In this document: positions 1 to 13,183 of the stretch, piece after piece
Layout of the letters: each line of letters starts with the position of its first letter
How positions within the stretch are numbered: the stretch's first letter is position 1
Source of the DNA: Perca fluviatilis
Taxonomy: Eukaryota; Chordata; Actinopteri; Perciformes; Percidae
Assembly: GCF_010015445.1 (NCBI RefSeq)
Contig: NC_053126.1
Location: 14,882,669 to 14,946,668, forward strand
Direction: 5' to 3'
DNA: 64,000 nucleotides
Notes under the pieces: model-generated
What the model was told of the DNA's origin: nothing
Seen by the model: the letters and a program-made list of their open reading frames with translations, nothing else
Databases searched by the model: none
Made by a program: the position numbers and the translations under genes

Positions 1-1295
1 TACTCTGCATGGCTGCTTTTACCTGCCTTTTTTTCAGGGTGCATAAGGAAATAATTGAAAACTACGCCTAGTTCTGGCCCTGCTTTAGAAAGGCACATCC
101 TACTCTGCACATGTTTAATTTAAACTACTCTGCAGATAGGCTATAGTAAGCAGAGTGCAGTAGTGAGAGCAACATGTATGGATCTATCAGTATAGAGCAT
201 TAAAAACATTAGTATTTTTTTTTATTTAAAATCCACCTAAATGTTAAAAGGTTGAGATGTAGTAGTAGTAAACATCAACATATGCTCCTGCGCAGATGTA
301 CATAATAAAAAAAAAAACTACTCCAGATACAAACAGTTCGAAGACTGTCATATTATGAAGACTGACATGAGTGATATAGAAAGGTTTATAAATCTCCTAG
401 TTTATGGACTGAACATGCAAAATATAGAACTGCAACATATGTAACTTGTGTATTATAAAATTACCTAAATATACTGGGTTTTCATATAGTTTAAAATACT
501 ACAGTAAATCAGAACAGTTATCTCAATGAACAATTGGCCTGCCTTGCCAGAGAGCCACGCTTGGACTGACATGGCTCGCTGTATGTAAACATGTACAGAG
601 ATGAAATGTGAGTAAGGAAACAGCTGAGTGGCTCTTCTGGGTTAAAATATTGCTCCGAATGTTGTAATTGAAACTGTTAATAATGAAGTTACAATTACGT
701 TAATGTCAATGCTATTTTTGACAAAAGACAATTTTAAGCAAATGCACAGGCACGAGCAATGCAGGCACATGAGGTGGTTGGATTTACCCCATAGGGGCAA
801 AAACGCTCAGGGGACACAGACCCCACAATCAGTTCTCTGTTAACTATGCCATATAGCATGCAGTGAACACTGCACTGCACTCTGACAAATTGTCTTTTAG
901 TTTGTTAAACCATGCAGTGCAGGGGACTCCAACCAACCGACATACAGAGATATTTGCAGTGATCCTCCTAAAGTTAACGAGACACTGTAAGAGTCTCACA
1001 CTTGTCTCTTCTTGCTTGACATATTCATCTTAACAGTGTCCTTTCTGCTCTGTTACCACAGAGGTAAATCATTACGTCCTCCCTGTCCATACGTGACATC
1101 TACTCCACAATGCTCCACTGACCTTTAAGCCTAAATGAGCACACAGCAGGAGGGACCAAGAACTTTTTATAATCTGCAGGACAGAATTAAGGCAAAAGAA
1201 GAAACTGTGTTTGTAACTGAAGAGGATCTGTGCTGGAGTACAGCGATATGCCCAAATACTTCCTCACTACGCTGTATCACTGAAAATCCCGTCAC
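1..1295 (-). other. 3' flank and probable 3' UTR of ush1g
   Basis: No coding exon is visible here. The stretch is AT-rich and lies downstream of the ush1g stop codon. A minus-strand AATAAA at 221-226 could be the polyadenylation signal, giving a 3' UTR of about 1.1 kb. The longer plus-strand frame at 1135-1722 is only the antisense of ush1g exon 3. Confidence 0.4.
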
Positions 1296-4200
1296 TCACA
1301 GTTCTGTGTCCTCAATGCAGTCTGGGTACTCGATGGTCTCCAGCCGTCTCTTACAAGCATCTAAGAGCTTTTTTCTTGGTCCTAAGGGGATGTGGATACT
1401 CTTAAGGTCATGGTCAGAGCAGAGCAACAGTGCTTCAAGGTCAATCTTTTCCCTCTTGAAAATGGAGAAAAAGTCACTCATGCTCTGTGTGGCGAGGAAG
1501 ACCTCCAGCGGGCTTGTGTTAGCCTCATCATCATCGTCCAGCCCTAATTCGATTTCTTCCCAGGGCAGCTCCTCCACGTTCCTCTCCTGCAGGCTGCGTG
1601 CACTGCCAATGCTGTCTTCATCTGCACTCGGGTATTGCTGCAGCCGACTGCGTAAACGCACATTATTGTCTGCACTGTCCTCATCCCGACCACCGAGGTC
1701 GAACATCCCCCCACTCACATAGTTCCTCCTAAAAACCATGGTGCCCAGACCGGGTCTATTGAACAGAGAATCATGTCCTGAGTCAGTGCTGATCTCAGAG
1801 TAGTCCACATCGGTCCCGTGGAGGTCCGGCTCGCTCATGGCACGTGAAATGGCATCATAATTGTCTCTTGGGAACATGTCACGAATGTTGCGGCGGCCAC
1901 GGTCCTTTGGGTTGACGTAGGTCCCCTGTTTGACAAACATAACATCGTTGCCCAACTGAAGTCCAGAGAGGGAGCGCACACTCTTCCTCCCATCCTCGTA
2001 GATTTTAAAGGTCCCATCTCCTTGTTTCCTCTTCTCCAGCTTCCTCTGAATCTTTGTCTTCCCTCGGTTTGTGGCATGGAGAGTAGCCTAAGAGGATATG
2101 TATAAATACAGCAATTAGTTACAATTACAAATTAAACTATTAGATTTTCCAACATTTCTAGTGACCAATTTTAAAAGCTTTGAAATAGATTAATATTAGC
2201 TTTGATACTTTTCATTGCCACTGCTTTCAGTTTACCATGCCATGCTAGCGGGCTAAGGATGGCAGTGTCAGTAGGCCCACCACTGAAATATCTCCAAAAC
2301 CACTGGATGGATTGTCATGAAAATTGGTACTGACATTCATGGTCCCCAGAGGATGAATCCTACTGACGTTGTTGATCGGTGACTTCCCTTCTAGCACCAC
2401 CATTAGGTTAACATTGTTTTTTAATTAGTTTAATTTAAAGTGTATTTTGTACAGACATCCATGGCCCCAAAATGATGAATTGTACAATAACTTTGGTAAA
2501 CCCTTTGCTTTTGCGCTAACACAATCAAAATTCCTATTTTTCCAATATTTTGGCATGCTAACATGCTAAACTAAGATGGTCGTAACAATTATACTTTGCA
2601 TTGTCACTGTGACCATTTTTAGCATTTAGCTTAGTTATGCAGTTATGCAGTTAAGAGGAATGCATTGACAACTCTTTCAAGTTGGCAACCTGATGCAAGC
2701 ATGCAAAACAAACATACTCTGAACATTCAGAATATATAAATAAAAACTCCTGACCTGAGAATATGGCACACTGACTGTGGCTGCATTAAAGTTGTGCAGC
2801 TTGTGGCTAAGAGAGCTGCTGGTGTAACTGGAAAAGCTCATCACATCTGATGCAGAAGCCTCAGAAGTCTCCCTATGAAACCTTCGCTCCATGCGTTTGT
2901 GGTGTTTCTTCTGCATCTTCACACACTCTTTGATTCGCCGCTCAGCATCGCGAAACGCCCGGTCCTTCATCTTGCTGACCAGCTTGGTGTTGAGGCCTGT
3001 CTGCTTGGTGGCGATGGTGTCCAAGTAGCGGACACAATCCATGTGATTCTTTGTGGCGGCCATGTCCAACGGCGTGTGGTAGTCGTTGTCCAGGCACCAT
3101 ATGTTGGCACCGAAAGACACCAGGAAGAAAAGGCAATTGAGGTGACCATTGGCAGCTGCCAGGTGGAGTGGCGTGTTCCCCCATATATCACACTTGTCAG
3201 GGTTTCCTCTGTCGGGCCATAAGAAAGAAGTTAGAGGCAGCACTTTGAATTTGTACCAGATTTACCAACGACATGCCTCTTTGGCCTTCTGTTTAGATGA
3301 CACACTCATGAGTAAGCATGTGATTTCTTAATTATGTTTTCAACACTAACCTGCCATCCGTGGTTTGTTAATGGGGCCTTAATAATTTATAGTCTAAACA
3401 CCACATTGCCCTTTTAGTAAACCAACCGTAGATCTTCTGTAGGCAACTAATTCTTTTTTTTAAAGGCTTTGACCAATTAGAAAAACAGATTGTTTGATTA
3501 CAGTATGCAGGGGCCATAACTGAAAACTATAAGCAATATATACCCTTGGCTGACTTTCCCCGACCTTAGGGTTACCTCTCAGTGTGCTGCACTGTTGCTG
3601 CCTTGTCTGTAATATGACCACAGGCTTGCCAGCACCACTGCTACACTACCTGTATCCAGTTTCAGGGGAGGCCGAATAGGTTGCACCTGCCTCAAAAAGC
3701 AACACTGTGCATGGTGCTGATGTCATTCTGAATTCCTCAAGTCAAAACATATCAGCATCACAGCTGGTTGGATGATGTGGAGGGCAGATGTGTATGGAGC
3801 TTTATTACTTTCTTTTCCAGCATTAGCCTGGTATGCAAATCTACAGAAAGCTCATTTGTTTTGTCTTTATTTCAAATTTCAAATTTTTAATCATCCATTA
3901 AGCATCTTACTGATAATAATGTTCAAAGGAAAACAGGATGTGTTCATGATATACAGCTTCTCTGTGGCCACCACAAGTAAATATTGGTAAAATGATTTTA
4001 ACTTTAAATTTCTGCATTTATTTTTCCAGTTTAGAGTCATCTGGTTGGTGTCACACCAAAGTACATGTTTACTGAACTGTCTTGTGTCTTGTCCCTGTCT
4101 TCCAATGTAGCCATGTACAGACTGCTGAATATTTGATATGATGGACGTGAAGCTACTGTAGTGCAAATGTATTATTGATGGATTGCGTTGTAAGGTTTTC

Positions 4201-6606
4201 ACAGGGAATGTGTGTCAGATCTGCCGGACCCAACAGCGATTAGCAAAGTCCCACTCTGATTTCAGCCCTCTTGCTCTTTTTTTGTCTGGATAGGATTGGG
4301 TTTAAACGATCAGAAAGAAAAAGCAGCTTTAGGGTTATGGGTTGCTATAATGTAGTTCAAATGTAGGGAAAGGGTTTTCATCAGTGTGCATGATGGACAG
4401 TATGTGATAAATAGCCCAGAAGGGGACAATAAAACAATGATCAAACAAAGGAATCACACTGTTAACCCGGCACTGAAACAAAAGAAGGAACATGAAATGC
4501 TATGAGAAAAACTGATAAATGATATAACATAGCTAACTGCTGTTTTTATCAAAGGATAAACAGCAATTAGCTATATTGCATTTTTATTTTGAGAAGAAAT
4601 ATTTATCACCTTTCAGATTATACAATATGCCTGTTTTAAGTAAAGACCATCTAACATGATAGCTTTAGGTGTCATAATTTATGTCTGTCCTAGTAAAATG
4701 CTGACCGCAGCAGTGATAGGTCTGCCCACTCATCCCTCCCCTGTTCTTTATCACATTACAGGCTGTTTGCATCTTCACTTGCTATGACAGCTTGATGTTA
4801 CTGCAGGCTGTCCAGTGCAATATACTTGCCAAATATACCCCTGCATGGCATCTTTCCCATAAAATTGTCAAGCAGCATTAAACTTATCTTCATTATATCC
4901 CCGGGTCTCATGAGTTTGTTGCCTCTGTGAAACATTATGGCAGCTATTAATTTTAGTACCTTGTGTCAATCATTAGTTTATCTTTTCTGCTATCAATAGA
5001 GGAATACTATGCCCTTGGCAGTTGAATGCCTCCAGAGCCTTGTTTACACTTATTCCGTGGGAAATAGTGAATTTAGTGTTACCAGCTAGGACTGGAAGCC
5101 TACCTTGCTGTAAACTGTAAAAAATAAATGTCCTCAAATCTTATATTTTGCATTCAATAAACTAAACACTGATGCATGATGTTGTCTCACTTTTACAGTA
5201 AGTCTCTCACACACTTTACTCAATTAAGCTGATTCATAATGGGCCCATTTTTCTGGTTGACAAGCAAACCAGGTCAGCCAGAAAAGATGAGGAATTTATG
5301 ACAACCAATCACATTTGCACACTTTGCTGAAATAAGGCCAGCATTTATACCATGACACAGCCTCCTTTTTACACATGTCATCTGCTGGTAATATTTTTCT
5401 TTTGCCTGCAATGATATTAAATTGGCTAGTTATGTAATGATAGGTTGTATTGTCTCTCCATCATAAACTATCAAAATAAAGTACTGAAATGCTTCCTTTT
5501 ACGTAACAGTTCCTGATTTAGGAATGAATTATAATTTAGGTCTTTAAATATTTTTTATGGGCCAACATGTTCTAGTTGTACTGTCACTGAATGCAGGACT
5601 GCAGAGCATTCAATGAACTGTACTTGTAATATCTCTGACTCATCCCAGGTGCTTTCATGAGAGATGCCCCTGCCATCATGACGTTGAACATGTTAAATGG
5701 GATAAAGGTTTTACATTTTACACAGTCCTATGTGGCTTTGAAAATGACAAGCTACCTCCTGCTATGACATATTGTTAATAATCTTTTAGATGATGATCAT
5801 AAAGTTTAAAGTTATGAAAATATGTGGCTAATGTTTAATGTTAAAGCTTTAGTTATGAAATTAGCTCACAAAGCTGCACATCACTCTAAAATGTAGAATA
5901 TATGATGCAAATAAAACCAAATGGTGGATATAACCTGCTAACATCATGTGCAGAAATATGTTTCATCTTGAAATACAACATGGGGATTTTTCAGACATGG
6001 CCAGTAACAAAACAGGTTGTTTAGTTAAAAGTGGTCTTCTCTCAGCCAGGAGCGAACCCTGAGGTTATTGTGTTGGAATGCCATGGCCTTTTCTCTCCCC
6101 TGGGTATGTTAAACTCAAATAATTGCTGCAACATTTAAAAGGTGACCTGTTAGTGGTGTCCTATTGTTACTAAGCTGGACTTTGTGTGGTCCAACTGCAA
6201 AAAAAGCCTTTATGTTCGATTATCGAAATATCTAGGCTATTTTATCTTATTTCCCTATAATACGTGAGGTCATTCTCAGTAATCTGACAGTGCATAGGCT
6301 ATTCTTTGTAATAAGAAAGAAAAGGGGTAAAATACTTTTGCTCTAAAATGTTCCTAATACCCAATAACAATGACTGAAGACTGGACACAGTAGTGTGTCC
6401 ACGCCCTAATAAGTCATACAGATACCAATGCTTTCTACACACCCCCTCGCCGCGATCAGCTGCAGAGCCTCCAGGTTGCCGTGATAAGCAGCCCATAACG
6501 TCGGTGTCATGCCATCCTCATCCGGCGCGTTGAGATCCTTCCGAGTTGCCTCCTTCAGCAGGTCCAGGTAGCCGTCCCGGGCCGCCTTGTGGTACCTGTC
6601 ATTCAT
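1296..6606 (-). CDS. ush1g: Usher syndrome 1G scaffold protein (SANS), three coding exons
   Basis: Coding exons on the minus strand are 6606-6443, 3208-2755 and 2087-1296. They join in frame (phases 2 and 0, GT-AG introns) into 469 codons plus stop; human USH1G has 461. The start [14 protein letters not shown] matches the family N-terminus. Ankyrin repeats follow in roughly residues 1-130 ([41 protein letters not shown]). Next come a basic helical stretch ([20 protein letters not shown]), a central low-complexity region, and a C-terminal SAM domain ([20 protein letters not shown] to [14 protein letters not shown]). The last residues, DTEL, are the PDZ-binding tail. In vertebrates SANS holds myosin VIIa, harmonin and cadherin-23 at the upper tip-link site of hair-cell stereocilia. 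All domains are intact, so a functional gene is expected. Intron 1 is about 3.2 kb. Identity is based on domain order, the termini and the adjacent otopetrin gene. Confidence 0.96.
2260..2640. repeat. Interspersed teleost repeat fragment in ush1g intron 2
   Basis: The text around 2280-2400 (two-base-different relatives of 'ctggatggattgtcatgaaa' and 'ccccagaggatgaatcctac') and the 'catgctaacatgctaa' stretch after it resemble a dispersed family common in percomorph fish. Similar material recurs at 47.15-47.4 kb and 47.97-48.06 kb in this window. No coding content is seen. The class is not certain. Confidence 0.5.
4529..4574. repeat. Short hairpin in ush1g intron 1
   Basis: The left arm 4529-4550 and right arm 4555-4574 are inverted copies about 20 bp long, differing by one base and a two-base bulge, around the loop AAAG. 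The arms are A/T-rich. The structure is seen directly; any function is unknown. Confidence 0.6.
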
Positions 6607-8800
6607 GGTGCAGAATTAATCCACCCTGCTCGACTCCATTCCGGTTCATCAACATCACCATCATCGTCGTCGTCGTCATACGGCGATGTAGTGGGAGCAG
6701 ACCGGCTAAAATGCCAGTTTGTCCTGCAGTTCCCCCAGAGCCAGTCGCTCCTGATCAGTGGAGGAGCGCGTCGATGGTATCCAGGGACGCCACGGTACAC
6801 ACAGTGGGTAACAGTGCTCCCGGTGGCCGAGGTGGTCTTAACAGATCGTGGTCCCTGATCAACAAAAAACAAATCCCCCAAAATAGACAATATATGCCTA
6901 CAACAAGTCCCTAGATATCAAAGGGAAATGAATGTTGCCCGTACCCCTAACTCATTTTATTTAATGATGTCCCCATCTCAGGCCGGATGTAGCCTATGGG
7001 GCTCTCAGCACAGCGCTGTGGAGAGGTCTGGCAATGCGAGACTAGGCTCTCAGTAGGCTTACTTTAAAAAGTTTTTTTGAAATTATCCTTTGTAAAGGTT
7101 AATAGGCTACCCTCAAGTTTATTAGCATATACCCAGCTCAAAGGAATGATAAATCCTTCCTTCATGAAGGTTATAATATTATATGTTTTGTTCAAATTGT
7201 TTTAGAGAGGTGATGATGGTCTTTTTGGAGGATGCAGTTTGTGGTGTTGTTGAATTGTATTGCACCTCTCCAGTCAATGAAGACTTTAATGGCTAATGCA
7301 AAATAAATATTACCATGGCTACCTGATAGAATATTTACATTGTATATGTTTTTTCCCCATTCATCACAGAGGAATGTACTTAAGAGACAAAAACATTTAG
7401 GCCTACTACACTAAAGCTGTAGAGTTATATAAACCTGGGCAGGACACGATTGGAAAATAAACAAGTTCCATCAAGTCTCATTGTGACACATGGGTAAGAG
7501 TCAGAGTCACTCCGGTATCACTGTTTGTCTATGTTCTTTTTGAGTAAAACCATTGTTCTCACTTTAAACTTGAGATAGAAATAAATTTGAAATATGAGTG
7601 CAGACAAAGGGTTCATGATTACCATGGAATGTTGCAATGAAAATGTAACTGTAGCCAGCCCCACCCTGATGAAAAGGGCATTCATTAGCCTAAGTATTCA
7701 TCTGAAATAAGCATAATTGCACCAGCAACACCAGCCATTTGAGTTCTCAGACATACTACCCAATTGGTACTTCCATAACAATAATAACAATAGTACAGAT
7801 AATGGCAAGGCTTTTCATGTAGGCCTAATACCTCAGTACAAAGGCACATTTGATGCAAAAGTATCCCTGCGAGCACTGATTCAAAAAGATAAAGGAGTAA
7901 CACATGCTATACCTATTTAGAGGATTAAGATCACATTTAGATTGTGAGGCGTAGCTACATGTGGTCAGCTGCAGCAAAAAGGGATCAAGTTTAACAACTC
8001 ATAAAGCCTCTACAGTATTTATAAATGCAAAAAGATCATAAAAAAGGGTTTTGATCATTAATGCCACAGGTAGTTTGGTGTTTCCTTACTTTAACATTTA
8101 TTTTGTGCATGCTGTTAAGACTTCTACAACAAATGACTGGAATTTCAAATGTATTGTATCAGATACATTTTTTTAGCTGTTTATCTGAAAAGAAACCGTT
8201 TTTTTTGTACTTTGAAAATGTTTTACATGGAAACATCTTTCGAACTTTACATAAATATTTTGTGCAAAACACACTGTGTTTGGTAATAATATGGTGTCAT
8301 ACATAACAGATTTATTGACATTTTATGATGTACAGTAAACACCTGTGTTTTTGAAGCCATATAAAAGCCATGACGGCTCAGACTGCTTCTGTGGATCACT
8401 CTGCATCAGGTAGGCTAACAGGTATCCTGAAACCCATTCTTCATTATTAGAAGGTCACTGCTTTGTCGGATTGTCATAAGAGCCTGATTTTGGTCATCAA
8501 CAAGAGCTACTTTTACATTGTTATATTTCACCTGTTCTGATGTTATTGCTGCTTTTATCAGATATACACTATTGGGAAGTGTTGATGACCTTCCTTAAGA
8601 AAATAGCACAGCTCCTCAATTTAAATTATGTTTGTGGATTCTGTCTTTTGTGTCTGTGGGGAGGTTTTGCTTGGGCGGGATCTGTCTTTAAAGGTAGCCA
8701 ATGCCTGGGTGTACCTAACCAGGTTTAACCTAGGTTAAACCTGCAATGTCTCATGGAACCAGATGCAGTAAATTAGTTATTTGTAAATGGATCTAAGGCC
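6607..8800. other. Head-to-head intergenic region between ush1g and otop2
   Basis: No coding exon is supported. The 6607-6880 part is GC-richer and holds a trinucleotide CATCATCGTCGTCG run directly upstream of the ush1g start, which suits a 5' UTR or promoter. The rest is AT-rich, without a recognisable gene. The many short open frames here have no family signature. Confidence 0.5.
8544..8745. other. 24-bp perfect palindrome in the ush1g/otop2 intergenic region
   Basis: Positions 8720-8743 are a perfect 24-bp palindrome centred on CCTAGG. It consists of repeated AACC/GGTT half sites, and the 9-mer AACCAGGTT at 8717-8725 fits the known Grainyhead-like consensus read on the minus strand. It lies about 1.3 kb upstream of the otopetrin start. 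A regulatory role is only inferred. Confidence 0.45.
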
Positions 8801-9632
8801 CTGTTTAGCTACACCAATACGCTCGCGGGTGAAAACGTAAACATATTTTATCAGATGTGCCTTTCCTTTAGACGGCGATGGCGTTTTTGAGGCTTAAAAA
8901 CGCAAAAAAAGTGAAACCACCATCCAGAGTGGAAATCTTAAAAAAACTCCACCTAAGGCCGGCTACACACTGCCTGCTTTGCGTGAGCGTGGCGTTTCTA
9001 TTGTGTGTCGATCAGCTGCGTGGCGGCTGCGTGGATTTTTCTTGTCTTTAGGCCTACACACCAGAAACGTGTCTGACGCGGTGCTGCTGCTCCTAGCCTT
9101 GGACACATGTAGCCTATGTTTCCCATTGATAAAATGAAATACCATGTTAAACATAAATATATAATGATTTGATTACAGCAAAGACAACGTCGGCAGTATA
9201 TCGACGGCAAAATAGCAACATTTTTAAATTACATTTATATCTGCATTTATATCAACCGGCCGGCTACATATTGGATGCGTCCTGAGCGTACAGATGTGTG
9301 GCGTGTCCGTATATTTCGGCATGTTAACAGGTAAGAGCACACGCATGCCTGCGTGACACGCACGTCCGAAAAAAAAGTGCCTGCTAGAAATAGAATACAA
9401 AAAGATGTGTATGTCATTTTGACACGAATAGCCTACATATTAATAAATGATATTTTGATGTTTGAAAGTCTCTAGGTTTTGACATAAATGCAGATATAGC
9501 TAATTAAAAATCTGTCAATACAAAACGAAATATTCTGTAGCCTATTTTGCAGTCAATACTGCTGACGTTGTCTTTGCTGTCAAACCATGTATATATTTAT
9601 GTAACGCACTGCGTTAGTGTGTGTGTGTGTGT

Positions 9633-9692
<60 letters not shown>

Positions 9693-9701
9693 CCGGGTGT
9701 G

Positions 9702-9738
<37 letters not shown>

Positions 9739-9985
9739 CCGTGTGTGTGCATTGTTTGGAGCATTAGGCTAACTCCACCTCCTCATCTGTCCAGACAAAA
9801 TTGTCAGCTTTCGTTGTTCACTTCTCGCTACTAGGGAAGGAAGTAGAAGGAAGGTCCTACGGACTTGGTGGTGTTGTGTGGCACCTAGACGCCTGGTGTG
9901 CATACTAAATCGAATTTAACCCCCAAAAAAACAAAACAAACAAAAAACGTTCGTCTAAACGCCGAATATCTTCAGATCGTTTCCG
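8800..9985. mobile_element. Nested non-autonomous DNA elements with long inverted repeats
   Basis: The outer element has related ends: 'gtttagctacacc...' with 'gtttttgaggcttaaaaacgc' near 8800-8910, and 'cgtctaaacgcc...cgtctaaac' near 9950-9990. Inside it, a second element starts at about 8958 (GGCCGGCTACACACTGCCTG). It contains an inverted repeat whose left arm at about 9152-9260 (with CAAAGACAACGTCGGCAGTA) is mirrored at about 9500-9605 (TACTGCTGACGTTGTCTTTG). A GT microsatellite at 9618-9735 has expanded beside it. No transposase frame is present. The class (hAT-like foldback) is an inference from the structure. Confidence 0.5.
9618..9737 (+). repeat. (GT)n microsatellite
   Basis: About 120 bp of GT/TG dinucleotides with a few interruptions (GTGCC, GCGT). 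It lies about 340 bp upstream of the otopetrin start codon. The long Val-Cys open frame over it is an artefact of the repeat. Confidence 0.95.
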
Positions 9986-10073
9986 TCTAAACATAGAGAG
10001 AGGAAGGACGTGGCTGAACACTGGCTACCCGTGCAACTGTTTGATCGATGGCAATCCTTGTGAACCATGCAGG

Positions 10074-12881
10074 ATGATGGCCAAAGACAAGGAGATAGCG
10101 GAGGCTCACCTGTCCAACAACATCAATGTACAGAGTCAAGTGGAGGGCACATGTGAACCCGACCTGAACATCCCTTCCATTGGAGTTGTCAGAGAGCCGG
10201 GTCAATACTGGGGATGGATGCTGTCTGGGGTCATCTGTTTAAACATTTTGATCCTGGGCTGTGCCTTGGTCAGCAGCAGTGCCTTCAGTGATGTCAATAT
10301 CAGTAGCTCTGACCTGCAGATGTTCCTCATCATCCTCCTCCTCCTCACCTCCATCTGGATGGTTTATTATGTCATCTACACGGCCAGAAAAGAAAATGCT
10401 GTTATGTACAAGGATGGCCATGCTGGACCTGTATGGCTCAGGGGTAAGTTAATAGTGTTTATAATTTTAAGTGTTAAACATTTTTTTAATAATGTTTTCT
10501 TTTGCACATACAGATCATTTTCCAATAGTTTTATGATTTTTGTTCTTGCTCCTTCAGGAGGACTTGTGGTATTTGGACTACTCAGCATTATCATGGACAT
10601 TTTCAAGATAGCCAGCTATGTGGGTTACCTCCACTGTGATTCTGCTGTTAAGGTTGTATTCCCTGTGGTGCAACTTGCCTTCGTAGTTTTGCAGGTAAAA
10701 AAGCCTATTACAAAGAAATTAAGATATACTCAAGTCTTTATCATTGCAAAAATATTTATATAATTGTGCCATCAATTTGCAGACATACTTTTTGTGGATC
10801 CACGCCAAGGACTGTGTGCAGATACAAAGGAACATTACATGGTAGGTGATTATTGGATTACCTTTTTCCTTCTTTTTATCACCCACTGAAAACTGAGAGT
10901 ATTTTTATACTGAAGTTCCTGCCACACTACTGATGTTGTTTCACTGCTAAAGTCAGACATTTCTTTTAATTTGTAGTCCTTGAAAAGGTGCACTTATTAT
11001 ATTATTTGTATTACAGTTAACTGCAATAGCGCCACAACTAACAATTATTTATTTGATTGGCTGATTAATCATTTGGTTGACAAAATGTCAAATAATAGTG
11101 TAATAGTGTAATCATAATTTCCCAGAGCCCAAGTTGACCTGTTTTAACAGTCATAAACCCAACGGTATTCTAATTACTATCATAGTATACTAATAAAACC
11201 ATCAAATATTCACATTATATTTAATATATTAAAAAAATTGAAAGCCGTTTTTGTTTGTTGGTCTTGTCATTTTCAACTTAAAAGACTTAAACTAATGATC
11301 TATTATCAAAATAGGTTCCAGTTATTTTTCTGTTGATTGAAAATCAACTTGTTTTAGCTCTAAACTAATACTAGAATATAATTAAATACAATACTTTTAT
11401 TACTTGGTGGATACTGATGTTAAATGTTGCACTAATATCCAGTACACATTTGAAATCATCAAGTTTTTTGACACTTTTTGTCTCTGATGATTATTTCCTT
11501 TTGCTTCCGTCTGATCTTGTTATTTAGTTGTGGGCTGATGCTCACTCTCTCCACAAATCTAGTTGTGTGGATGACTGCAGTCACTGAGGAGTCCCTTCAC
11601 CAAAGAACAGTTTCCCAATATTCAAGCAACATCACTAATCTCACTGGACGAAGCCTGTACACCAGTGAAGGTAATTGAAGCAGATAAAGCAATCAAAGCA
11701 GATATAGCAATCAGTAAAATAACATGACATAACACTTCTGTCGACCTGTGCCCTGTTGTCTCTTACAGTGGCTTATGGAGCCGATAATTGCAAGTGCAGC
11801 CACACTTCATGTAGCATCTTCAAGGATGCCTACTACTATTTGTACCCCTTCAACATCGAGTACAGTCTCTTCGCCTCTGCCATGTCCTACATCATGTGGA
11901 AAAATGTGGGCAGAGTAACAGAAGAACGCAGTCACTCCAACATCAAATTCCATCTGAATGATGTATATCTTGGTCCTGTGGCAGGAGTTCTCTTAGTGGT
12001 GGCGGGTCTGGCAACCTTTATCGTATATGAAATGGAAATGGTTAACAACTATAGTGATCATGACCGCAGAGACAAAGCTGTGATGATGCACTTTATCGTT
12101 AATATAGTGATAGTGACCCTGATGTCTGTCTCTACTGTGATTGGCTGTACCATCTACAAGGTGGACCACAGAGAGCGTGTATCAGAGAAAAACCCAACAC
12201 GCAGCTTGGATGTTGGGCTGCTAGTGGGAGCCTCACTAGGGCAGTTCATCATCAGCTATTTCTCTATCGTTGCCATGGCTTCAACTGGAGCCAAAGGCTA
12301 CCTGAACAGGCTCAACCTGGCCTGGGCCGTCCTGATGGTGAGCCAACTTGGCCTGCAGAACTTTTTCATCATTGAAGGACTACATCGGGAGCCCTTCCAC
12401 GAGGTGCACCTGGCCACTGTGGTTGTAAATCCATATGTGCTGCCACCAAGCAAAGAGCTGAGCATCCTTGGAGGATCAGACATGGACTCAAAGCCCAGCC
12501 CAGTACTCACAGCAGACAGCCTGCACGGCCCTACGGCAGAGCACAGGCAGAAACTGTTGTGGAAGAGACGGGTGTTGAAGGAGGTCTGTGCGTTTCTGCT
12601 GCTAGGCAACGTCATAGTGAGTGCCATTCTCCCTCACACTCTCAAAGTCACTGTTATAAAATTCCCCAAATACTCAACCTGTTCTCATCTCTCTCTTCTT
12701 TCTTTGACAGCTGTGGATCATGCCGGCATTCGGTGCTCGTCCCCAGTTTGACCATGACACTGAAGCTAACTTCTACAATGTCAACATGTGGACTGCGATT
12801 GTGAATATTGGACTTCCTTTTGGTATCTTTTACCGCATGCATTCAGTCGCCAGTCTGTTTGAGGTTTTTCTGACCTCATAA
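10074..12881 (+). CDS. otop2: Otopetrin proton channel, most like otopetrin-2, six coding exons
   Basis: Coding exons are 10074-10443, 10558-10694, 10783-10841, 11528-11670, 11769-12616 and 12711-12881, all with GT-AG introns. Together they give 1728 nt, or 575 residues, close to the usual otopetrin length. ATG codons at 10074 and 10077 start the frame. The protein is a multi-pass membrane protein. Family signatures include WGWMLSGVICLNILILGCAL (TM1), FLWIHAKDCV, TNLVVWMTAV, the large fifth exon with PFNIEYSLFASA, and the C-terminal MPAFGARPQF and GLPFGIFYRMHSVASLFEV. Otopetrins are two-domain, 12-helix proton-selective channels. OTOP1 is the sour-taste and vestibular member, and OTOP2/3 are epithelial. 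I prefer otop2 over otop3 because it lies head to head with ush1g, as human OTOP2 does, and because of its C-terminal sequence. An AATAAA lies at 12931-12936. Confidence 0.93.
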
Positions 12882-12930
12882 TGCTGCCGGAGGATACAAT
12901 GTGTACAACTGTGTCCAACTGTTTTGACAT

Positions 12931-12936
12931 AATAAA
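12931..12936 (+). terminator. Polyadenylation signal of otop2
   Basis: AATAAA 50 bases after the stop codon, followed by a GT-rich tract, as expected for a short 3' UTR. Confidence 0.75.
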
Positions 12937-13183
12937 GCTCTTTTGTATAAATTGTAGTTTGTGTTGAGAGGGGGGGGGGGTAAATTTTTTTTATTGGGTG
13001 GGTTTTATACAACCAAAAACTGTGTTTTAAAAAAGAATAATAATAAAAAAGATTAAATAAATCAATATTTCAATAATTCAATAAACACTATATACAAAAA
13101 ATGCTCAAAATAAGTTTTTGAAAGAGCTTACAAGCTTATAAAAGGACACATCCACATTGAACAATTACTTGCAATATAGGCTA

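Noticed and set aside
1135..1722. 195-codon plus-strand open frame
   Set aside because: It is the exact antisense of ush1g exon 3, is Ser-rich without a domain, and the minus-strand frame has clear SAM homology.
9547..9834. Cys-Val repeat protein
   Set aside because: Translation of the GT microsatellite, with no flanking homology.
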